Shown here piece by piece: positions 15,383 to 25,336 of a DNA stretch of 64,000 nt. The first letter of the stretch is position 1. Each line of letters begins with the position of its first letter. A program made the position numbers and the translations under genes. The notes beneath the pieces are model-generated. The model saw only the letters and a program-made list of their open reading frames with translations. It did not search any database and was not told the origin of the DNA. Origin of the DNA: Gemmata massiliana (lineage in GTDB: Bacteria > Planctomycetota > Planctomycetia > Gemmatales > Gemmataceae); contig NZ_LR593886.1 of the NCBI RefSeq assembly GCF_901538265.1, positions 8,205,738 to 8,269,737 on the forward strand. The letters are read 5' to 3'.

Positions 15383-16477
15383 TCACTTCCGTGCGAATTG
15401 CGCGTCCCACTCCGGGAGCTTCTCCTGCAATTCGGCCGCGCTGTTTGCGCGGAGCGTGACGTGCCCGATCTTGCGCCCCGGGCGCGCGGACTTGCCGTAA
15501 AGGTGCAGGTGAGCATCCGGGTTCGCGAGAACCGCGGGTGTTGGCAGCGCGTCGCCAATGAAGTTGTACATCGCGGAGAACCCGACCGCGTCCGCGCGTC
15601 CGAGCGGCAATCCGCATACAGCACGAACATGGTTCTCGAACTGACTCGTCAGCGCGCCTTCAATGGTCCAGTGCCCGGAGTTGTGAACCCGCGGAGCCAT
15701 TTCGTTCGCAAGTAATCGAGGGCCGTCCTGGAACCACTCGATCGTTAGCACGCCAACATAATTCAGTTCGGTGAGCACACGGGCGGCGAACTCGGCCGCG
15801 CGTTCAGTTAGCTCCTCGCCCAGGTCCGGCGCGGGCGCGATCGACCGGTGCAAGATGCCATCGATGTGAACGTTTTCGATCAGCGGGTACGTCACGATCT
15901 GCCCGTCCCGCCCGCGCACCGCGACCAGCGACAACTCCCGGTCGAATTTCACGAATCCTTCGAGAATGAGGGGGCGCCCGCCCAATTTCTGCCACGCTGC
16001 GTTCGCCTCGTCCGGTGTGCGAATAACGGCCTGCCCCTTCCCGTCGTAGCCGAAGCGCCGAGTTTTCAGAACGGCGGGGAGGCCGATCTCCGCGACCGCG
16101 CGGTGAAAATCGGCCTCGCTTTCGATCGGTGCAAACGGCGGCGTGGGAATACCGAGCGACTGGAAGAACTGTTTCTCCGCGAGCCGCTCCTGCGACACTT
16201 CGAGCGCGCGAGATGGGGGAAACACCGGCACACGCTCGGCGAGCCAGCGAGCGGATTCGACCGGCACGTTCTCGAACTCGAACGTCACCACGTCGGACGC
16301 TTGAGCAAGTTTGTAGAGCGCCTGGAGGTCGTCGAACTCACCGGCGATGTGCTCGCACACCTGCGCCGCAGACGAACCGGTCCCCGGTTCCAGAACGGTC
16401 GACCGAATATCGAGCGGGTACCCCGCCAACGCGATCATCCGCCCGAGTTGTCCGCCACCGATAATGCCGAGTCTCAT
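15383..16477 (-). CDS. purK: 5-(carboxyamino)imidazole ribonucleotide synthase PurK
   Basis: A 364-residue ATP-grasp enzyme that joins AIR and bicarbonate using ATP in purine synthesis. The family start 'MRLGIIGGGQLGRMIALAG' is intact. 'VLKTRRFGYDGKGQAVI' is the ATP-grasp nucleotide-binding loop, and 'LANEMAPRVHNSGHWTIEGA' is the conserved C-terminal block. The start at 16477 gives the standard N-terminus; an upstream ATG adds eight residues. The gene lies 103 bp downstream of purE on the same strand, so the pair probably forms an operon for consecutive steps. The stop codon abuts a dispersed palindromic repeat. Confidence 0.95.
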   Translation of the reverse strand: MRLGIIGGGQLGRMIALAGYPLDIRSTVLEPGTGSSAAQVCEHIAGEFDDLQALYKLAQASDVVTFEFENVPVESARWLAERVPVFPPSRALEVSQERLAEKQFFQSLGIPTPPFAPIESEADFHRAVAEIGLPAVLKTRRFGYDGKGQAVIRTPDEANAAWQKLGGRPLILEGFVKFDRELSLVAVRGRDGQIVTYPLIENVHIDGILHRSIAPAPDLGEELTERAAEFAARVLTELNYVGVLTIEWFQDGPRLLANEMAPRVHNSGHWTIEGALTSQFENHVRAVCGLPLGRADAVGFSAMYNFIGDALPTPAVLANPDAHLHLYGKSARPGRKIGHVTLRANSAAELQEKLPEWDAQFARK

Positions 16478-16580
16478 AGTTGGTAATTCACCCGTCAGCA
16501 ATCTGGCCGCACCCCGGCGTAATCCGCTTCCCCTTCTTCTTATGAACGCGGGCGCCTAACCTGCGTACCGCGCCCGTGTT

Positions 16581-17129
16581 CTACCCGCCGCTCGGTTGCA
16601 CACGGGGGTTGGGGTTGTCGAGCACTTCTTGCGTGCGCGTGGCCCGGAAGTGTTTGAGCGCGTCGCGGATGCTCGGCGTTTTCAAGGCCAGAATCGCGGC
16701 GGCAAAGAGCGCCGCGTTGATCGCGCCGGCCTTACCGATGGCCAGCGTGCCGACCGGGATGCCGGCGGGCATTTGCACGATCGAGAGCAGTGAATCGACG
16801 CCGCGCAACACGGCCGACTCGACCGGCACGCCGAGCACCGGGATCACGGTCTTCGCGGCACACATTCCGGGCAGGTGTGCGGCTCCGCCGGCCCCCGCAA
16901 TGATGACCTCGATCCCGCGCCCCTCCGCGCTCTCCGCGTAGTCGAACAGCTTGTCCGGCGTGCGGTGAGCCGACACGATTTCCACCTCGTGCGGGATCTT
17001 GAGTTCCTTCAGCACATCGGCCGCGTGCTGCATTGTGGTCCAGTCCGAGCGCGACCCCATGATGACCCCCACGCGCGGGGGCAGGGTCGCAGTGGACGGC
17101 GAGTTGGGGGTCGGGCGTTCATCGGTCAT
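16581..17129 (-). CDS. purE: 5-(carboxyamino)imidazole ribonucleotide mutase PurE
   Basis: A 182-residue class I PurE, which moves the carboxyl group of N5-CAIR to give CAIR. The substrate loop '[10 protein letters not shown]', the catalytic '[10 protein letters not shown]' and '[14 protein letters not shown]' are all present, followed by '[20 protein letters not shown]'. The ATG at 17129 adds a short Pro/Ser-rich stretch before the domain, which is common. A much longer in-frame reading upstream to 17708 runs antisense through a lipoprotein gene and is not believed. Transcribed just ahead of purK. Confidence 0.95.
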   Translation of the reverse strand: MTDERPTPNSPSTATLPPRVGVIMGSRSDWTTMQHAADVLKELKIPHEVEIVSAHRTPDKLFDYAESAEGRGIEVIIAGAGGAAHLPGMCAAKTVIPVLGVPVESAVLRGVDSLLSIVQMPAGIPVGTLAIGKAGAINAALFAAAILALKTPSIRDALKHFRATRTQEVLDNPNPRVQPSGG

Positions 17130-17270
17130 AGCGTCGCCTCCGAATTGTGACTTGTATATGTGGCGACTTCGCGATTGTATCGCCCCCGCGCGTTCCGGGA
17201 AGCGTTGGGGTTGCGTTGCCGGCGCGGCGCGGTATACCGCCGGCTCCCAAACAGACAGATGAGGCGAGTC

Positions 17271-17735
17271 ATGCGCGGGTTCACACTCCGGGCGGTACCG
17301 GTGTATTTCGTGGCGTTCGCGTGCGGGTGCTTCGGGAAACAGGACGTGCAGCGCACGGACGGCCCGCCGCCCTCCCCGACGCACGCCTACTGGAAGCAAG
17401 CGAGCGAGATCCTCGCGCGGAAGCCCGACGCAGAGACCATGCCGGCCTACGTAGCCCTCGTGCGCGTACAAACCGACGCGCTCCGCGAGCTGCCCACGGA
17501 CGGCGTGGACGCGGAACTCATTGCGGCGGTGGCGAGCGTAATTAAGTGCGAAGAAGACGTTCTGCGCCGGGCGGAGATGGTCGACAACAATCCGGCGCGC
17601 CTGAAGGAATCGAAAGAGTTGGCGATGGGGTTCGCGAACGCGAACCGGGTCGCGACCGAGTCGAAAAAGCGGCTGAAGGCGCTCCAACCGGCTCTCAACA
17701 CGCGACACGGCGGCGGGTTCGCGCCGATGGTCTAA
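17271..17735 (+). CDS. Putative lipoprotein
   Basis: A 154-residue protein. The N-terminus is basic then hydrophobic, ending in a cysteine at a lipobox-like site ('[10 protein letters not shown]', cysteine at residue 18), so a lipoprotein is likely. The rest is mostly helical ('[20 protein letters not shown]', '[16 protein letters not shown]') with no domain I recognise. The ATG at 17271 is preferred because GAGGCGAG lies just upstream; that same stretch contains another ATG 12 bases earlier. Divergent from purE. Function unknown. Confidence 0.65.
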   Translation: MRGFTLRAVPVYFVAFACGCFGKQDVQRTDGPPPSPTHAYWKQASEILARKPDAETMPAYVALVRVQTDALRELPTDGVDAELIAAVASVIKCEEDVLRRAEMVDNNPARLKESKELAMGFANANRVATESKKRLKALQPALNTRHGGGFAPMV

Positions 17736-17814
17736 CTACTACTCGGTCTGGCCCACTGATGTGCGGCGATCCGTACCGCCTACCCCGAGATCGCCGCTGC
17801 GCTCAACATGGCGC

Positions 17815-20800
17815 TCACGCGCGGGTAAAAATCGAGTCACCCAGCGTACCCGTGCTGTCCGCGAACGTCTCCTGTTCGATGGCCAGCGCGCGCAGGATGC
17901 TGAGGTACATGTCGGACATGCGAGCGTCGTCCTTCTTCCAGTAGGTGCCGTGTTTGAGGCCCATCTTCGAGCCGCCGGCCACGAGCGTCGGCAGGTTCTT
18001 GGGTGTGTGTGTTGTACTCGCACCGCTGCCGTAAAGCACGATAGTGTTGTCCAGCACGGTGCCGTCACGGTCCTGATATTTCGCCAACCGGCCCAGGAAG
18101 TGCGTGAGTTGCTGACTGAGGAACAGGTCGTACTTCGCGAACGCCAGTTGCCCCGCCTTGTCCACGGCGTGCGAGAGCGTGTGGTGCGTGTGGCCCAGCC
18201 CGAGTTTGATCGGGAACGTGTCGCTGATGCCCATCCCGTCCTCGCGGTTGAGCATGAACACCACCGAGCGCGTGATGTCCGCGTCGAACGCGAGCGCGAT
18301 CAGGTCGAACATCACGCGGTAATAGTCGGCCGGGGCGCTCTCGTTCGTGGCATCTAGTTTTAGGTGCGCGTGGTCCTGCTTTTTCAGTGGTACGTCGACC
18401 CATTTCTCCGCCGCGATCAACCGCGACTCCAGTTCGTTGAGCGACGTGAGGTACTGGTCCATCCGCTCGCGGTCGGACTTGCCGAGCTGCTTGTCGAGGG
18501 CCTTGGCACTCGCGGAAACTGCGTCCACCAGCTTGATCTGCTTCTGGAGCTTTTCGCGCTCCGCGTTCATCGAGTCGCGGTCGCCTCGGAAGAGCCGGTT
18601 GAAGACGCGGCGCGGGTTGTTTTCCGCCGGGATCGGGCGCCCCTCAAGGCTGTACGCGATCGTACCTGTCCGCGAGAGGAACCCGGTGCCCGCATCGATC
18701 GACAGCACCAGCGAGGGCTGGCGGCAGTGCTTCTTCGTGTGCTGCGCGACTACCTGATCGAGGCTGGCGGTGTTGTACGTGCCCGGCTTCGGGTTGTGCA
18801 GCGGGGCACCGGTGAGCCACATGTCCGAGCACACGTGCGGGTCCGCCTTGGGACCGCTCGGGTGGTGCAGTCCGCCCAAGAAGCTGAGGCTCTTGCGGAA
18901 CGGGGCCAGCGGCTCGGTCGATTTGCCGAACACGAACTCGCCGTTCTTCTCGGCGGTCGGGAACCAGCTCCACTCGTCGATCCCGTGCGCCTTCTGCGGC
19001 AGCGACATGCCGTTCGCGGTGTAAATTGCGCAGAACCGGCGGGGCGCCTGTGCCGTGACCTCGGCGCCCATCGCGTCGAGCACCGGCAGTGCGAGCGCGG
19101 CCCCGCCGATCCCACGAAGAAACGCGCGGCGGTCCAGTTGCGGTGCGGTGGGCATGGCTCGTGTCCGAGGGAGGCGGGTGGGGCGGGGGTACTTTTTGGG
19201 GAACATCTTGCTGGGCGCGGTGTAGCGGATCATATCCTGCATTCGGTACCCGGTGGCCTTCCATCTTAACGCATCTTTTCGCAGGAACTCAAGTTCGCCG
19301 TATGTCAGGTTGCGGCCGGTCGCGTAAATCGCCAGGTGCTTCAAAACGCTGAACGCGACCTGATCCATGCGGTCGTCCGCGAGGTACTTCCGCAACCCGG
19401 CGAAGTCCGCGATCTCGGTCTTGTCTGGCAGCGTCGAGCGCGCGTCCACTTTGGTCGTCTTGAAGCGACCGGCGGCGTCGAACTCCTCGAACGGCACGCC
19501 CCACGGATCGACCTTCGAGTGGCACTGCGCGCAACCGGGCTGGTTGCGGTGCCGTTCGAGCCGCTCTCGGAGCGAGGCGAATTTCGTGTCCTCCTTCAGC
19601 GCGGGGACGTTCGGCGGCGGGTCGTCCGGTGGTTCAGCCACGATCTTGCGGGCGAGCCACGCCCCGCGCTTCACGGGGTTCGACTCGCGCCCGTCGGACA
19701 ACCCGGCGAGGATCGCCGGCTGCGTCAGGAGCCCGCCCAGGTCGGACCGGCCGTGGCGAATCGGCGCAAACCGGAACCCGCTTTCGGTCCGGTCCCCGAG
19801 GCCGTAGTAGTTCGCCACCACCTCGTTCGCCAGCACGAAATCGGACGTGACTAAGTTCCCCGCCGGCAGGTTGTTCCGGAGCAGGTACTCGAAGAACCGC
19901 ACGGGTTCTTCCGCCAGTTCCCGGCGAGTGTCGCGGGTGAGTTTCGGGAACCGCTTGCGGTCCGGTTCGAGCACAGCGAACTTGTCGAGCGCTAACCACT
20001 GTGAAGCGAACGCACCCGTAAATTGGTGGGACCGCGGATCGGCGATCATCCGCGCGACTTCCACGTCCAGCGCCTTTGGCAACGTGCCGTTCGCGGCCGA
20101 CTTCAGAAGCGCGGCATCCGGTGGGCCGTTCCACAGGAAGTACGACAGCTTGGATGCCAGTTCGTAGTTGTCCAGCGGTTCGGCTTCGGGCGTGCGGCTC
20201 GTTTCGATCAGGAACAGGAACTGCGGAGAGACCAGCACGACCTGGAGCGCATCCCTCACCGCGTCGCGGAAGCGTGAGCCGCTTTTGGTGGCCTTCTCGT
20301 ACACCGAGACGAACGCCTTTTCCTCTTCCGCGGTAACCGGGCGGCGGAACGCGCGCGTCGCGAAATCGCGAATCACCTGGTGCGCGACTTCGGGCGTCTG
20401 GTTGTCGTTCGGGAAGATGCTCCGGTGCGACTCGGGTGGCCACGTATCGTACAGCGGCCCCTCGAACTCCACGGAGCGGATCAACAAGCGTGGCACATCG
20501 CGACCGTCGGTGTACTCGCTCCGCACCCCGATTTCGCGAACGCCGGCGAGGTAGTTAACGTTGTCCTTCTCCACATTCGGGTCCGGGTAGTTCTGAATCG
20601 CCCCTTCAAACACGAACTTGGTGAGCTTCGTGTCGCGGACCGCGTGCGGTTCGCCGACGGGCGCGAGCGTGCTGCCGCAATCGCGCCGGAACCCCAGGTG
20701 TACGCCGAGTTGCGGGGACCGTTTCTCGAACGCCACGAACCGCTTCGCCAATTCATGGTCCGCGGCCAGTGGAGTAAGCGCGATCCGCTCCGGTACCGCT

Positions 20801-22098
20801 CCCTTTACACCAACCGTGAGCGCTCCGGCCGGCAGGCGCGCCACGAGGAACGCGGGCTGACCGGGTGTGCCGGTGAAGTGGCGCTCGCCCAGCGCGAGCG
20901 TTAGTTCGGCAGGCTTGGCTCCCCGCGCCGCGAACACATCGACCTGATAAATGCCGGCACGCGGAACGGTCACGGTTTGGGGGGCTTTCAGGTCGCGGCA
21001 CGAGACGGTGTCGTTCGCCTCGGCGGGCTTCGTGCCCGCGTCGAGTAACAGCCCATCATCGTACTTCGCGGCCAGAACCGTCACGCGGAAGCGCCCGTGC
21101 TCCGGGAGTTCCCGTACCGCGATCTTGAAGTTGGCCTTCGGCCCGTAGGTGCTGTCCTGGCCGAAGATTTCCGAACTCGGGATCGCGGGTCGGAGCAGTA
21201 GCCCTTGAGGCGCTGTGCTGTACGCGCGGCCCTTCGGGTACCCGTGGCTGCCGCGCATGCACGCGAACACCGAGTGATAGATGCTGTCGTATTCGCGCCA
21301 CCCGCGGACCGTGTCGTTCCCCTGGTACCCCTCGATGAAACGGTACTTCGTCTGCATCAGGAACGGTTCGTAGGCGAACGGCTTGTTCGGCTTGAGTTGC
21401 TCCACCGTGAAATCGCGCTTGTCCAGGAGCAAGCTGTCCGCGCCGAGGATCAGTTCGTCGGCGATCGGTTTCGCGTTGATCCCCGCGCCGAGATCCAAGC
21501 GGAAGTTCTGGATCACCGGTTTCGCCTTCGGGTCGACGATGCTGCGGGTCAGCGCCTGGTCCGCGATGTCGAAGTACGCCTCCAGGAGCAGTGGCGAGAT
21601 CTGGAGCGTTTCTTGATTGTTCACGAAGCCGTCCCGCGAAACCGCGTCCGGCGGCAGCACCTCTGCGAGATTGTCTTCGAGCAGGAGCAGTTCGCGGAGC
21701 GTGTTGCGGTACTGCGCGACCGTGAGCCGGCGCACGCTGCCGTTCTTCGGCGCCGGGCGCAACCGGGCGACTTTCAGCGCCTGTTCCGCCCACTCGACCA
21801 CCTTCTTGCGCTCGTCGGCGGTCGGCTGTTTGGCGTCTTCCGGCGGCATCGCGCCGTCCTTCGTCTGCCCCAGGACGTGTTCCCACAGCTTGAGGTGGCG
21901 GTCTTCCAACTTCGCGTCGAGGTGATCGACGCGGACGCCGGAAGTCTGCTTGTCCGCGTTGTGGCAGCGGGCGCAATACTGCTTGAGGAACGGCTTCACG
22001 TCGCGGTCGAACGCGGTTTCGAGCGGATCGGCGGCCCGGACCGGCACCACCGCGCACACCAACGCGAGTACGGCAAACGGAAGTCGGAAGGAGGTCAT
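17815..22098 (-). CDS. Fused DUF1592-type cytochrome protein and DUF1552 protein
   Basis: A 1427-residue reading with no internal stop. The first 981 residues form a planctomycete cytochrome-type protein: signal peptide, '[10 protein letters not shown]' (CxxCH haem site), DUF1587/1595/1592 core, then DUF1588 with '[13 protein letters not shown]' (second CxxCH) and DUF1585. From the methionine encoded at 19155 the sequence becomes a complete DUF1552 protein with its own Tat signal ('[20 protein letters not shown]'). In related bacteria these are two adjacent genes of about these sizes. Here only a Pro/Arg-rich joint ('[14 protein letters not shown]') separates them. Either the stop of the first gene was lost or the second part also starts at 19155. 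Role unknown; both parts are exported. Confidence 0.85.
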   Translation of the reverse strand: MTSFRLPFAVLALVCAVVPVRAADPLETAFDRDVKPFLKQYCARCHNADKQTSGVRVDHLDAKLEDRHLKLWEHVLGQTKDGAMPPEDAKQPTADERKKVVEWAEQALKVARLRPAPKNGSVRRLTVAQYRNTLRELLLLEDNLAEVLPPDAVSRDGFVNNQETLQISPLLLEAYFDIADQALTRSIVDPKAKPVIQNFRLDLGAGINAKPIADELILGADSLLLDKRDFTVEQLKPNKPFAYEPFLMQTKYRFIEGYQGNDTVRGWREYDSIYHSVFACMRGSHGYPKGRAYSTAPQGLLLRPAIPSSEIFGQDSTYGPKANFKIAVRELPEHGRFRVTVLAAKYDDGLLLDAGTKPAEANDTVSCRDLKAPQTVTVPRAGIYQVDVFAARGAKPAELTLALGERHFTGTPGQPAFLVARLPAGALTVGVKGAVPERIALTPLAADHELAKRFVAFEKRSPQLGVHLGFRRDCGSTLAPVGEPHAVRDTKLTKFVFEGAIQNYPDPNVEKDNVNYLAGVREIGVRSEYTDGRDVPRLLIRSVEFEGPLYDTWPPESHRSIFPNDNQTPEVAHQVIRDFATRAFRRPVTAEEEKAFVSVYEKATKSGSRFRDAVRDALQVVLVSPQFLFLIETSRTPEAEPLDNYELASKLSYFLWNGPPDAALLKSAANGTLPKALDVEVARMIADPRSHQFTGAFASQWLALDKFAVLEPDRKRFPKLTRDTRRELAEEPVRFFEYLLRNNLPAGNLVTSDFVLANEVVANYYGLGDRTESGFRFAPIRHGRSDLGGLLTQPAILAGLSDGRESNPVKRGAWLARKIVAEPPDDPPPNVPALKEDTKFASLRERLERHRNQPGCAQCHSKVDPWGVPFEEFDAAGRFKTTKVDARSTLPDKTEIADFAGLRKYLADDRMDQVAFSVLKHLAIYATGRNLTYGELEFLRKDALRWKATGYRMQDMIRYTAPSKMFPKKYPRPTRLPRTRAMPTAPQLDRRAFLRGIGGAALALPVLDAMGAEVTAQAPRRFCAIYTANGMSLPQKAHGIDEWSWFPTAEKNGEFVFGKSTEPLAPFRKSLSFLGGLHHPSGPKADPHVCSDMWLTGAPLHNPKPGTYNTASLDQVVAQHTKKHCRQPSLVLSIDAGTGFLSRTGTIAYSLEGRPIPAENNPRRVFNRLFRGDRDSMNAEREKLQKQIKLVDAVSASAKALDKQLGKSDRERMDQYLTSLNELESRLIAAEKWVDVPLKKQDHAHLKLDATNESAPADYYRVMFDLIALAFDADITRSVVFMLNREDGMGISDTFPIKLGLGHTHHTLSHAVDKAGQLAFAKYDLFLSQQLTHFLGRLAKYQDRDGTVLDNTIVLYGSGASTTHTPKNLPTLVAGGSKMGLKHGTYWKKDDARMSDMYLSILRALAIEQETFADSTGTLGDSIFTRA

Positions 22099-22404
22099 GA
22101 AGCGCTCGGGGCGGCGGGTAACGTGCGACTCGGCGGGAGTTCCGTCCCTGAAGAAGCTACCCGCGTGGAAGAGAAACCGCAATACGCTTCACCCCATTTG
22201 AGCGACCCGTTGAGATGATCTCGTCCGAAACAGTGAGACAAAATACACCTGAGAGTAGTAACGTCCCGAAGCGTCAGGTACCAGACCGACACGACCGCTT
22301 TACCATCACCGCCACAAAGAACCGTACCGCCGTGCCACGCGGTTCGCATAATGAGTATTGAGCGACCTCTCCGCTCGGCTGCACTTCGTGATTGAGGAAC
22401 CCCC
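22099..22404. other. Divergent intergenic region, 306 bp
   Basis: This gap lies between the divergent starts of the DUF1592/DUF1552 gene and the M28 peptidase and must hold both promoters. I see no hairpin, repeat or small gene that stands out. GAGGAAC at 22395-22401 serves as the ribosome site of the peptidase. Confidence 0.5.
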
Positions 22405-24030
22405 GTGAACCACCGATCGTTACCGGCCCTCTGTGCCGCGTTCTTTGTCGCCGCGCTCCCGGTGAGAGCGGCCGACCCGCCAGCGATTTCGCCCGAGCGG
22501 ATCAAGGCCGACGTCACGTACCTCGCGAGCGACCGGCTCGAAGGGCGTGCCCCGGGTACGCGCGGTGAGGAACTCGCGACCGATCACATTGCCGGCGAGT
22601 TCAAGAAAGCGGGTCTCAAGCCGATCGGCGCGGCCGGTACGTACCTTCAGCCCGTTCCGCTCGTCCGCGTCGCCACGAGTCCGAAGTCCACACTCCGTGC
22701 GACGAAGGGGAACGAGGCGTTCGACATCCTCTGCGACGAGGAATTCAGCGGCACGAGCCAAACGCAAACGGAACTCGAACAATTCGACGCCGAGGTCGTT
22801 TTTGTCGGGCACGGGATCACTGCTCCCGAGTTCGATTGGGACGACTACAAGGGCGTCGACGTGAAGGGAAAGGTCGTCGTTCTGTTCACGAACGAACCGC
22901 CCTCGGACGACCCGAAATTCTTCGGCGGTAAGGCGCTCACCTACTACGGGCGCTGGACGTTCAAGTTCGAGGAGGCCGCGCGCCGCGGGGCCAAGGCGTG
23001 CTTCATCATCCACACGAACGAAACGGCCGGGTACCCGTACTCCGTCGTCCGCCCGCTCGACGGCGCCCAGCTCAAGCGCGACCCGAACCAACCGGCGCTC
23101 GCGTTCGCCGGCTGGCTCTCGCGCAAGGCCGGAGAGAAGCTGCTCGGTCTATCCGGGAAGACGGTGGACGAGGCACTCAAGGCGGCTGATACGAAGGGGT
23201 TCAAAGCGTTCCCCCTCGGTGCCAACCTGAAGGGAAACATCTCGACCACGGTCGAAAAGATCGTGAGCAACAACGTCGCCGGCATGGTCGAGGGGAGCGA
23301 CCCGGTGCTCAAATCCGAAGTCGTTGTCTTCACCGCGCACTGGGACCACCTGGGTGTGGGCCGCGCAGTCGTCGGCGATTCGATCTATAACGGCGCCGCG
23401 GACAACGCCACGGGGTGCGCCCTGCTGCTCGAACTCGCACGTGCGTGGGCGGCTCAAAACCCGAAGCCGAAGCGGTCCGCGATCTTCCTCGCTGTGACGG
23501 CAGAGGAGAAGGGGCTGCTCGGGTCGAAATACTACGCGCAGAACCCGATCGTGCCGCTCGGGAAGACGGCTCTGAATCTCAACTTCGATATGATTCTGCC
23601 CCTCGGCGTTCCGGAGTCGGTTTCTGTTACCGGCGCCGATCGGACAAGCGTGTGGCCGACCGTCAAATCCGCGGCGGAGAAAACCAAACTCGAAATCGAA
23701 CCCGATCAGCGTGCGCATCTGGGGGTGTTCTACCGCTCGGACCACTTCTCAATGGCCCGCGCGGGGGTGCCCGCGTTCTCCATTGGGGCCGGAATGAAGA
23801 TTAAAGGGAAGCCCGCGGACTTCGCCCGCAAAGCGGCGCAGGAGTTCAACGACAAGGCGTACCACTCCCCGCAAGACGAAGTGCGCCCCGACTGGGACTT
23901 CTCCGGGTTCGTGACGCTGGCCGATTTCGCGCTCGGAATCGCCCGCGACGTCGCCAACGCCGACCGATTGCCGACGTGGAACCCCGGCGACGAGTTCCGC
24001 CCGGCACGAGAGAAAAGTGGGGTGAAGTGA
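22405..24030 (+). CDS. M28 family zinc aminopeptidase with PA domain
   Basis: A 541-residue exported peptidase. A signal peptide ('SLPALCAAFFVAALPVRA') is followed by a PA-type insert (about 100-260). The M28 catalytic domain shows the zinc ligands in order: His in 'AHWDHLGVG', bridging Asp in 'NGAADNATG', the catalytic Glu pair in 'TAEEKGLLGS', Asp in 'NFDMILPLG' and His in 'YRSDHFSMA'. It probably removes N-terminal residues from peptides outside the cytoplasm. The start is a GTG at 22405 with GAGGAAC just before it. A compact hairpin at 24042-24065 ends the unit. Confidence 0.9.
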   Translation: MNHRSLPALCAAFFVAALPVRAADPPAISPERIKADVTYLASDRLEGRAPGTRGEELATDHIAGEFKKAGLKPIGAAGTYLQPVPLVRVATSPKSTLRATKGNEAFDILCDEEFSGTSQTQTELEQFDAEVVFVGHGITAPEFDWDDYKGVDVKGKVVVLFTNEPPSDDPKFFGGKALTYYGRWTFKFEEAARRGAKACFIIHTNETAGYPYSVVRPLDGAQLKRDPNQPALAFAGWLSRKAGEKLLGLSGKTVDEALKAADTKGFKAFPLGANLKGNISTTVEKIVSNNVAGMVEGSDPVLKSEVVVFTAHWDHLGVGRAVVGDSIYNGAADNATGCALLLELARAWAAQNPKPKRSAIFLAVTAEEKGLLGSKYYAQNPIVPLGKTALNLNFDMILPLGVPESVSVTGADRTSVWPTVKSAAEKTKLEIEPDQRAHLGVFYRSDHFSMARAGVPAFSIGAGMKIKGKPADFARKAAQEFNDKAYHSPQDEVRPDWDFSGFVTLADFALGIARDVANADRLPTWNPGDEFRPAREKSGVK

Positions 24031-24041
24031 TTTGGTTTCTG

Positions 24042-24065
24042 CCCCTCTCGAATTTCAGAGAGGGG
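24042..24065 (+). terminator. Terminator hairpin between convergent genes
   Basis: An 8-bp stem CCCCTCTC/GAGAGGGG (24042-24049 with 24058-24065) starts 12 bases after the stop of the M28 peptidase. It can act for that gene and for the convergent DUF1579 gene that stops at 24093. There is no strong thymine run. Confidence 0.5.
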
Positions 24066-24092
24066 TGCTGCGCCGAACATGATCGGGCTGCG

Positions 24093-24575
24093 TTACGCTT
24101 TGCGCCGGTAATGCGACGTCATGAAACGGTGCCACGTCCCATCCTCGGTCTGGACCTGCGCGGAGAGGACACGGTGATCGGGTGATACGATTTCGATGGA
24201 GTCCTTGTACTTGGCGGTCTTGTTCGGGTCGGTGAAGCTCGGCCCCTCCGTATCCAGCACCAGCACCTTCTCGGCCGCGTCCAGTTGGCCGTCGTAGACC
24301 CACTGGTTGGTCATCATCGACCCGATACACGTACCGACGAAGCGCTTTTTGGCCGGGTCGTAACCGACCGTGATAATCATGAGCGCCGGTCCGCCGTCGG
24401 GCATCTGCCAGCGGTTCTCGCACTGAATCCACACGCCCCCAATCGACCGTACCGTCTCGACCCCGGTGGACTTCATCGGCGGTTGGTCCGGCCCCATGAG
24501 CGCTTCGGTCTCGCAGGTCCACTCACCGACGAGCTGCTCCAGCCACTTGTGCTCTTTCTGCGGTTCGACGTGCAT
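24093..24575 (-). CDS. DUF1579 domain protein
   Basis: A 160-residue soluble protein with the DUF1579 pattern: 'EHKWLEQLVGEWTCETEA' at the start, a 'GGVWIQCENRW' strand, 'IITVGYDPAKKRFVGTCIGS' in the middle, and an ending in 'EDGTWHRFMTSHYRRK'. The fold is lipocalin-like by pattern and no enzymatic activity is established. The ATG at 24575 is fixed by a strong AAGGAG site 7 bases upstream; earlier in-frame ATGs lack one. Monocistronic by position. Confidence 0.85.
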   Translation of the reverse strand: MHVEPQKEHKWLEQLVGEWTCETEALMGPDQPPMKSTGVETVRSIGGVWIQCENRWQMPDGGPALMIITVGYDPAKKRFVGTCIGSMMTNQWVYDGQLDAAEKVLVLDTEGPSFTDPNKTAKYKDSIEIVSPDHRVLSAQVQTEDGTWHRFMTSHYRRKA

Positions 24576-24769
24576 GGCAATCTCCTTGGGTTGAGCGAAG
24601 TGGGGAAGGTACGCCCGCCGAAACCGAAACGCGATGTCAGCTGTGCGGCTCAATAGCGACCGCGTCGGATCTGGGGTACGCGCAAGGCCCGCTCTGTAAC
24701 TTCGTTCGATTGACATCCGGGGCCGACCTGTGATAATTCCTTGGTCCAAACGCGGTTCAAGGGTACGCG

Positions 24770-25225
24770 ATGCTCGTCCGGGTACTTCTCACTGTGCTGA
24801 TGCTGGTAGGGCCGATGCCCTTCCGCGTTTGCACGTGTGCAGCAAGTGTCCCGGTCCCCGCGCCCACGGAACCGCCGGCGCCCGCTCCGCGTGTCGTGGC
24901 CAAGGCGTGTCGCTGTAGTCACCATCTGCCCGCCAAGAACCAGCAAAGTGTTCGTGTGCGGGTCGCTGATGTCGATCATCACACGTGTGGTAAAACGGAA
25001 CCCGATCGGCATGCGAGCGACTGCCCGGCCGCGAACGCGAACCCGATCGCACGCGACATCGCTCCGCCACTCGCGCCCGACGCTCCCGTCGATGTTAGTG
25101 CTGTTGCCGCCACAATTTGGGTAGGCATCGCGCCGGGCCTAGACCAAACGGTCGCACGATCGCCTGAACGATCCCCCACCCCGAGCGTTCCGCTCTACAT
25201 CTCGTTCCGCTCTCTGCGGAACTAG
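24770..25225 (+). CDS. Small exported Cys/His-rich protein of the metal efflux operon
   Basis: A 151-residue protein with a hydrophobic N-terminus ('VLLTVLMLVGPM'), then 'RVCTCA', 'KACRCSHH' and 'DHHTCGKT...DC', which could bind metals. It ends in 'VPLYISFRSLRN'. I do not know a named family. It is the first gene of a likely operon with an RND adaptor and pump, and a protein of similar make-up (52846-53298) precedes the outer-membrane factor 27 kb away. A role in metal sensing or delivery in the periplasm is an inference from context only. The start has no clear ribosome site. Confidence 0.6.
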   Translation: MLVRVLLTVLMLVGPMPFRVCTCAASVPVPAPTEPPAPAPRVVAKACRCSHHLPAKNQQSVRVRVADVDHHTCGKTEPDRHASDCPAANANPIARDIAPPLAPDAPVDVSAVAATIWVGIAPGLDQTVARSPERSPTPSVPLYISFRSLRN

Positions 25226-25336
25226 CCTCTTCGATTTGTGACCTTGCGGCGCAGATGTTCCGCGCCGTCGTCGCATTTTCCCATTCATCACCCAAAGCAT
25301 TCGCCCACAGACCCGCACGTTAGGAGGGTCGGTCCG

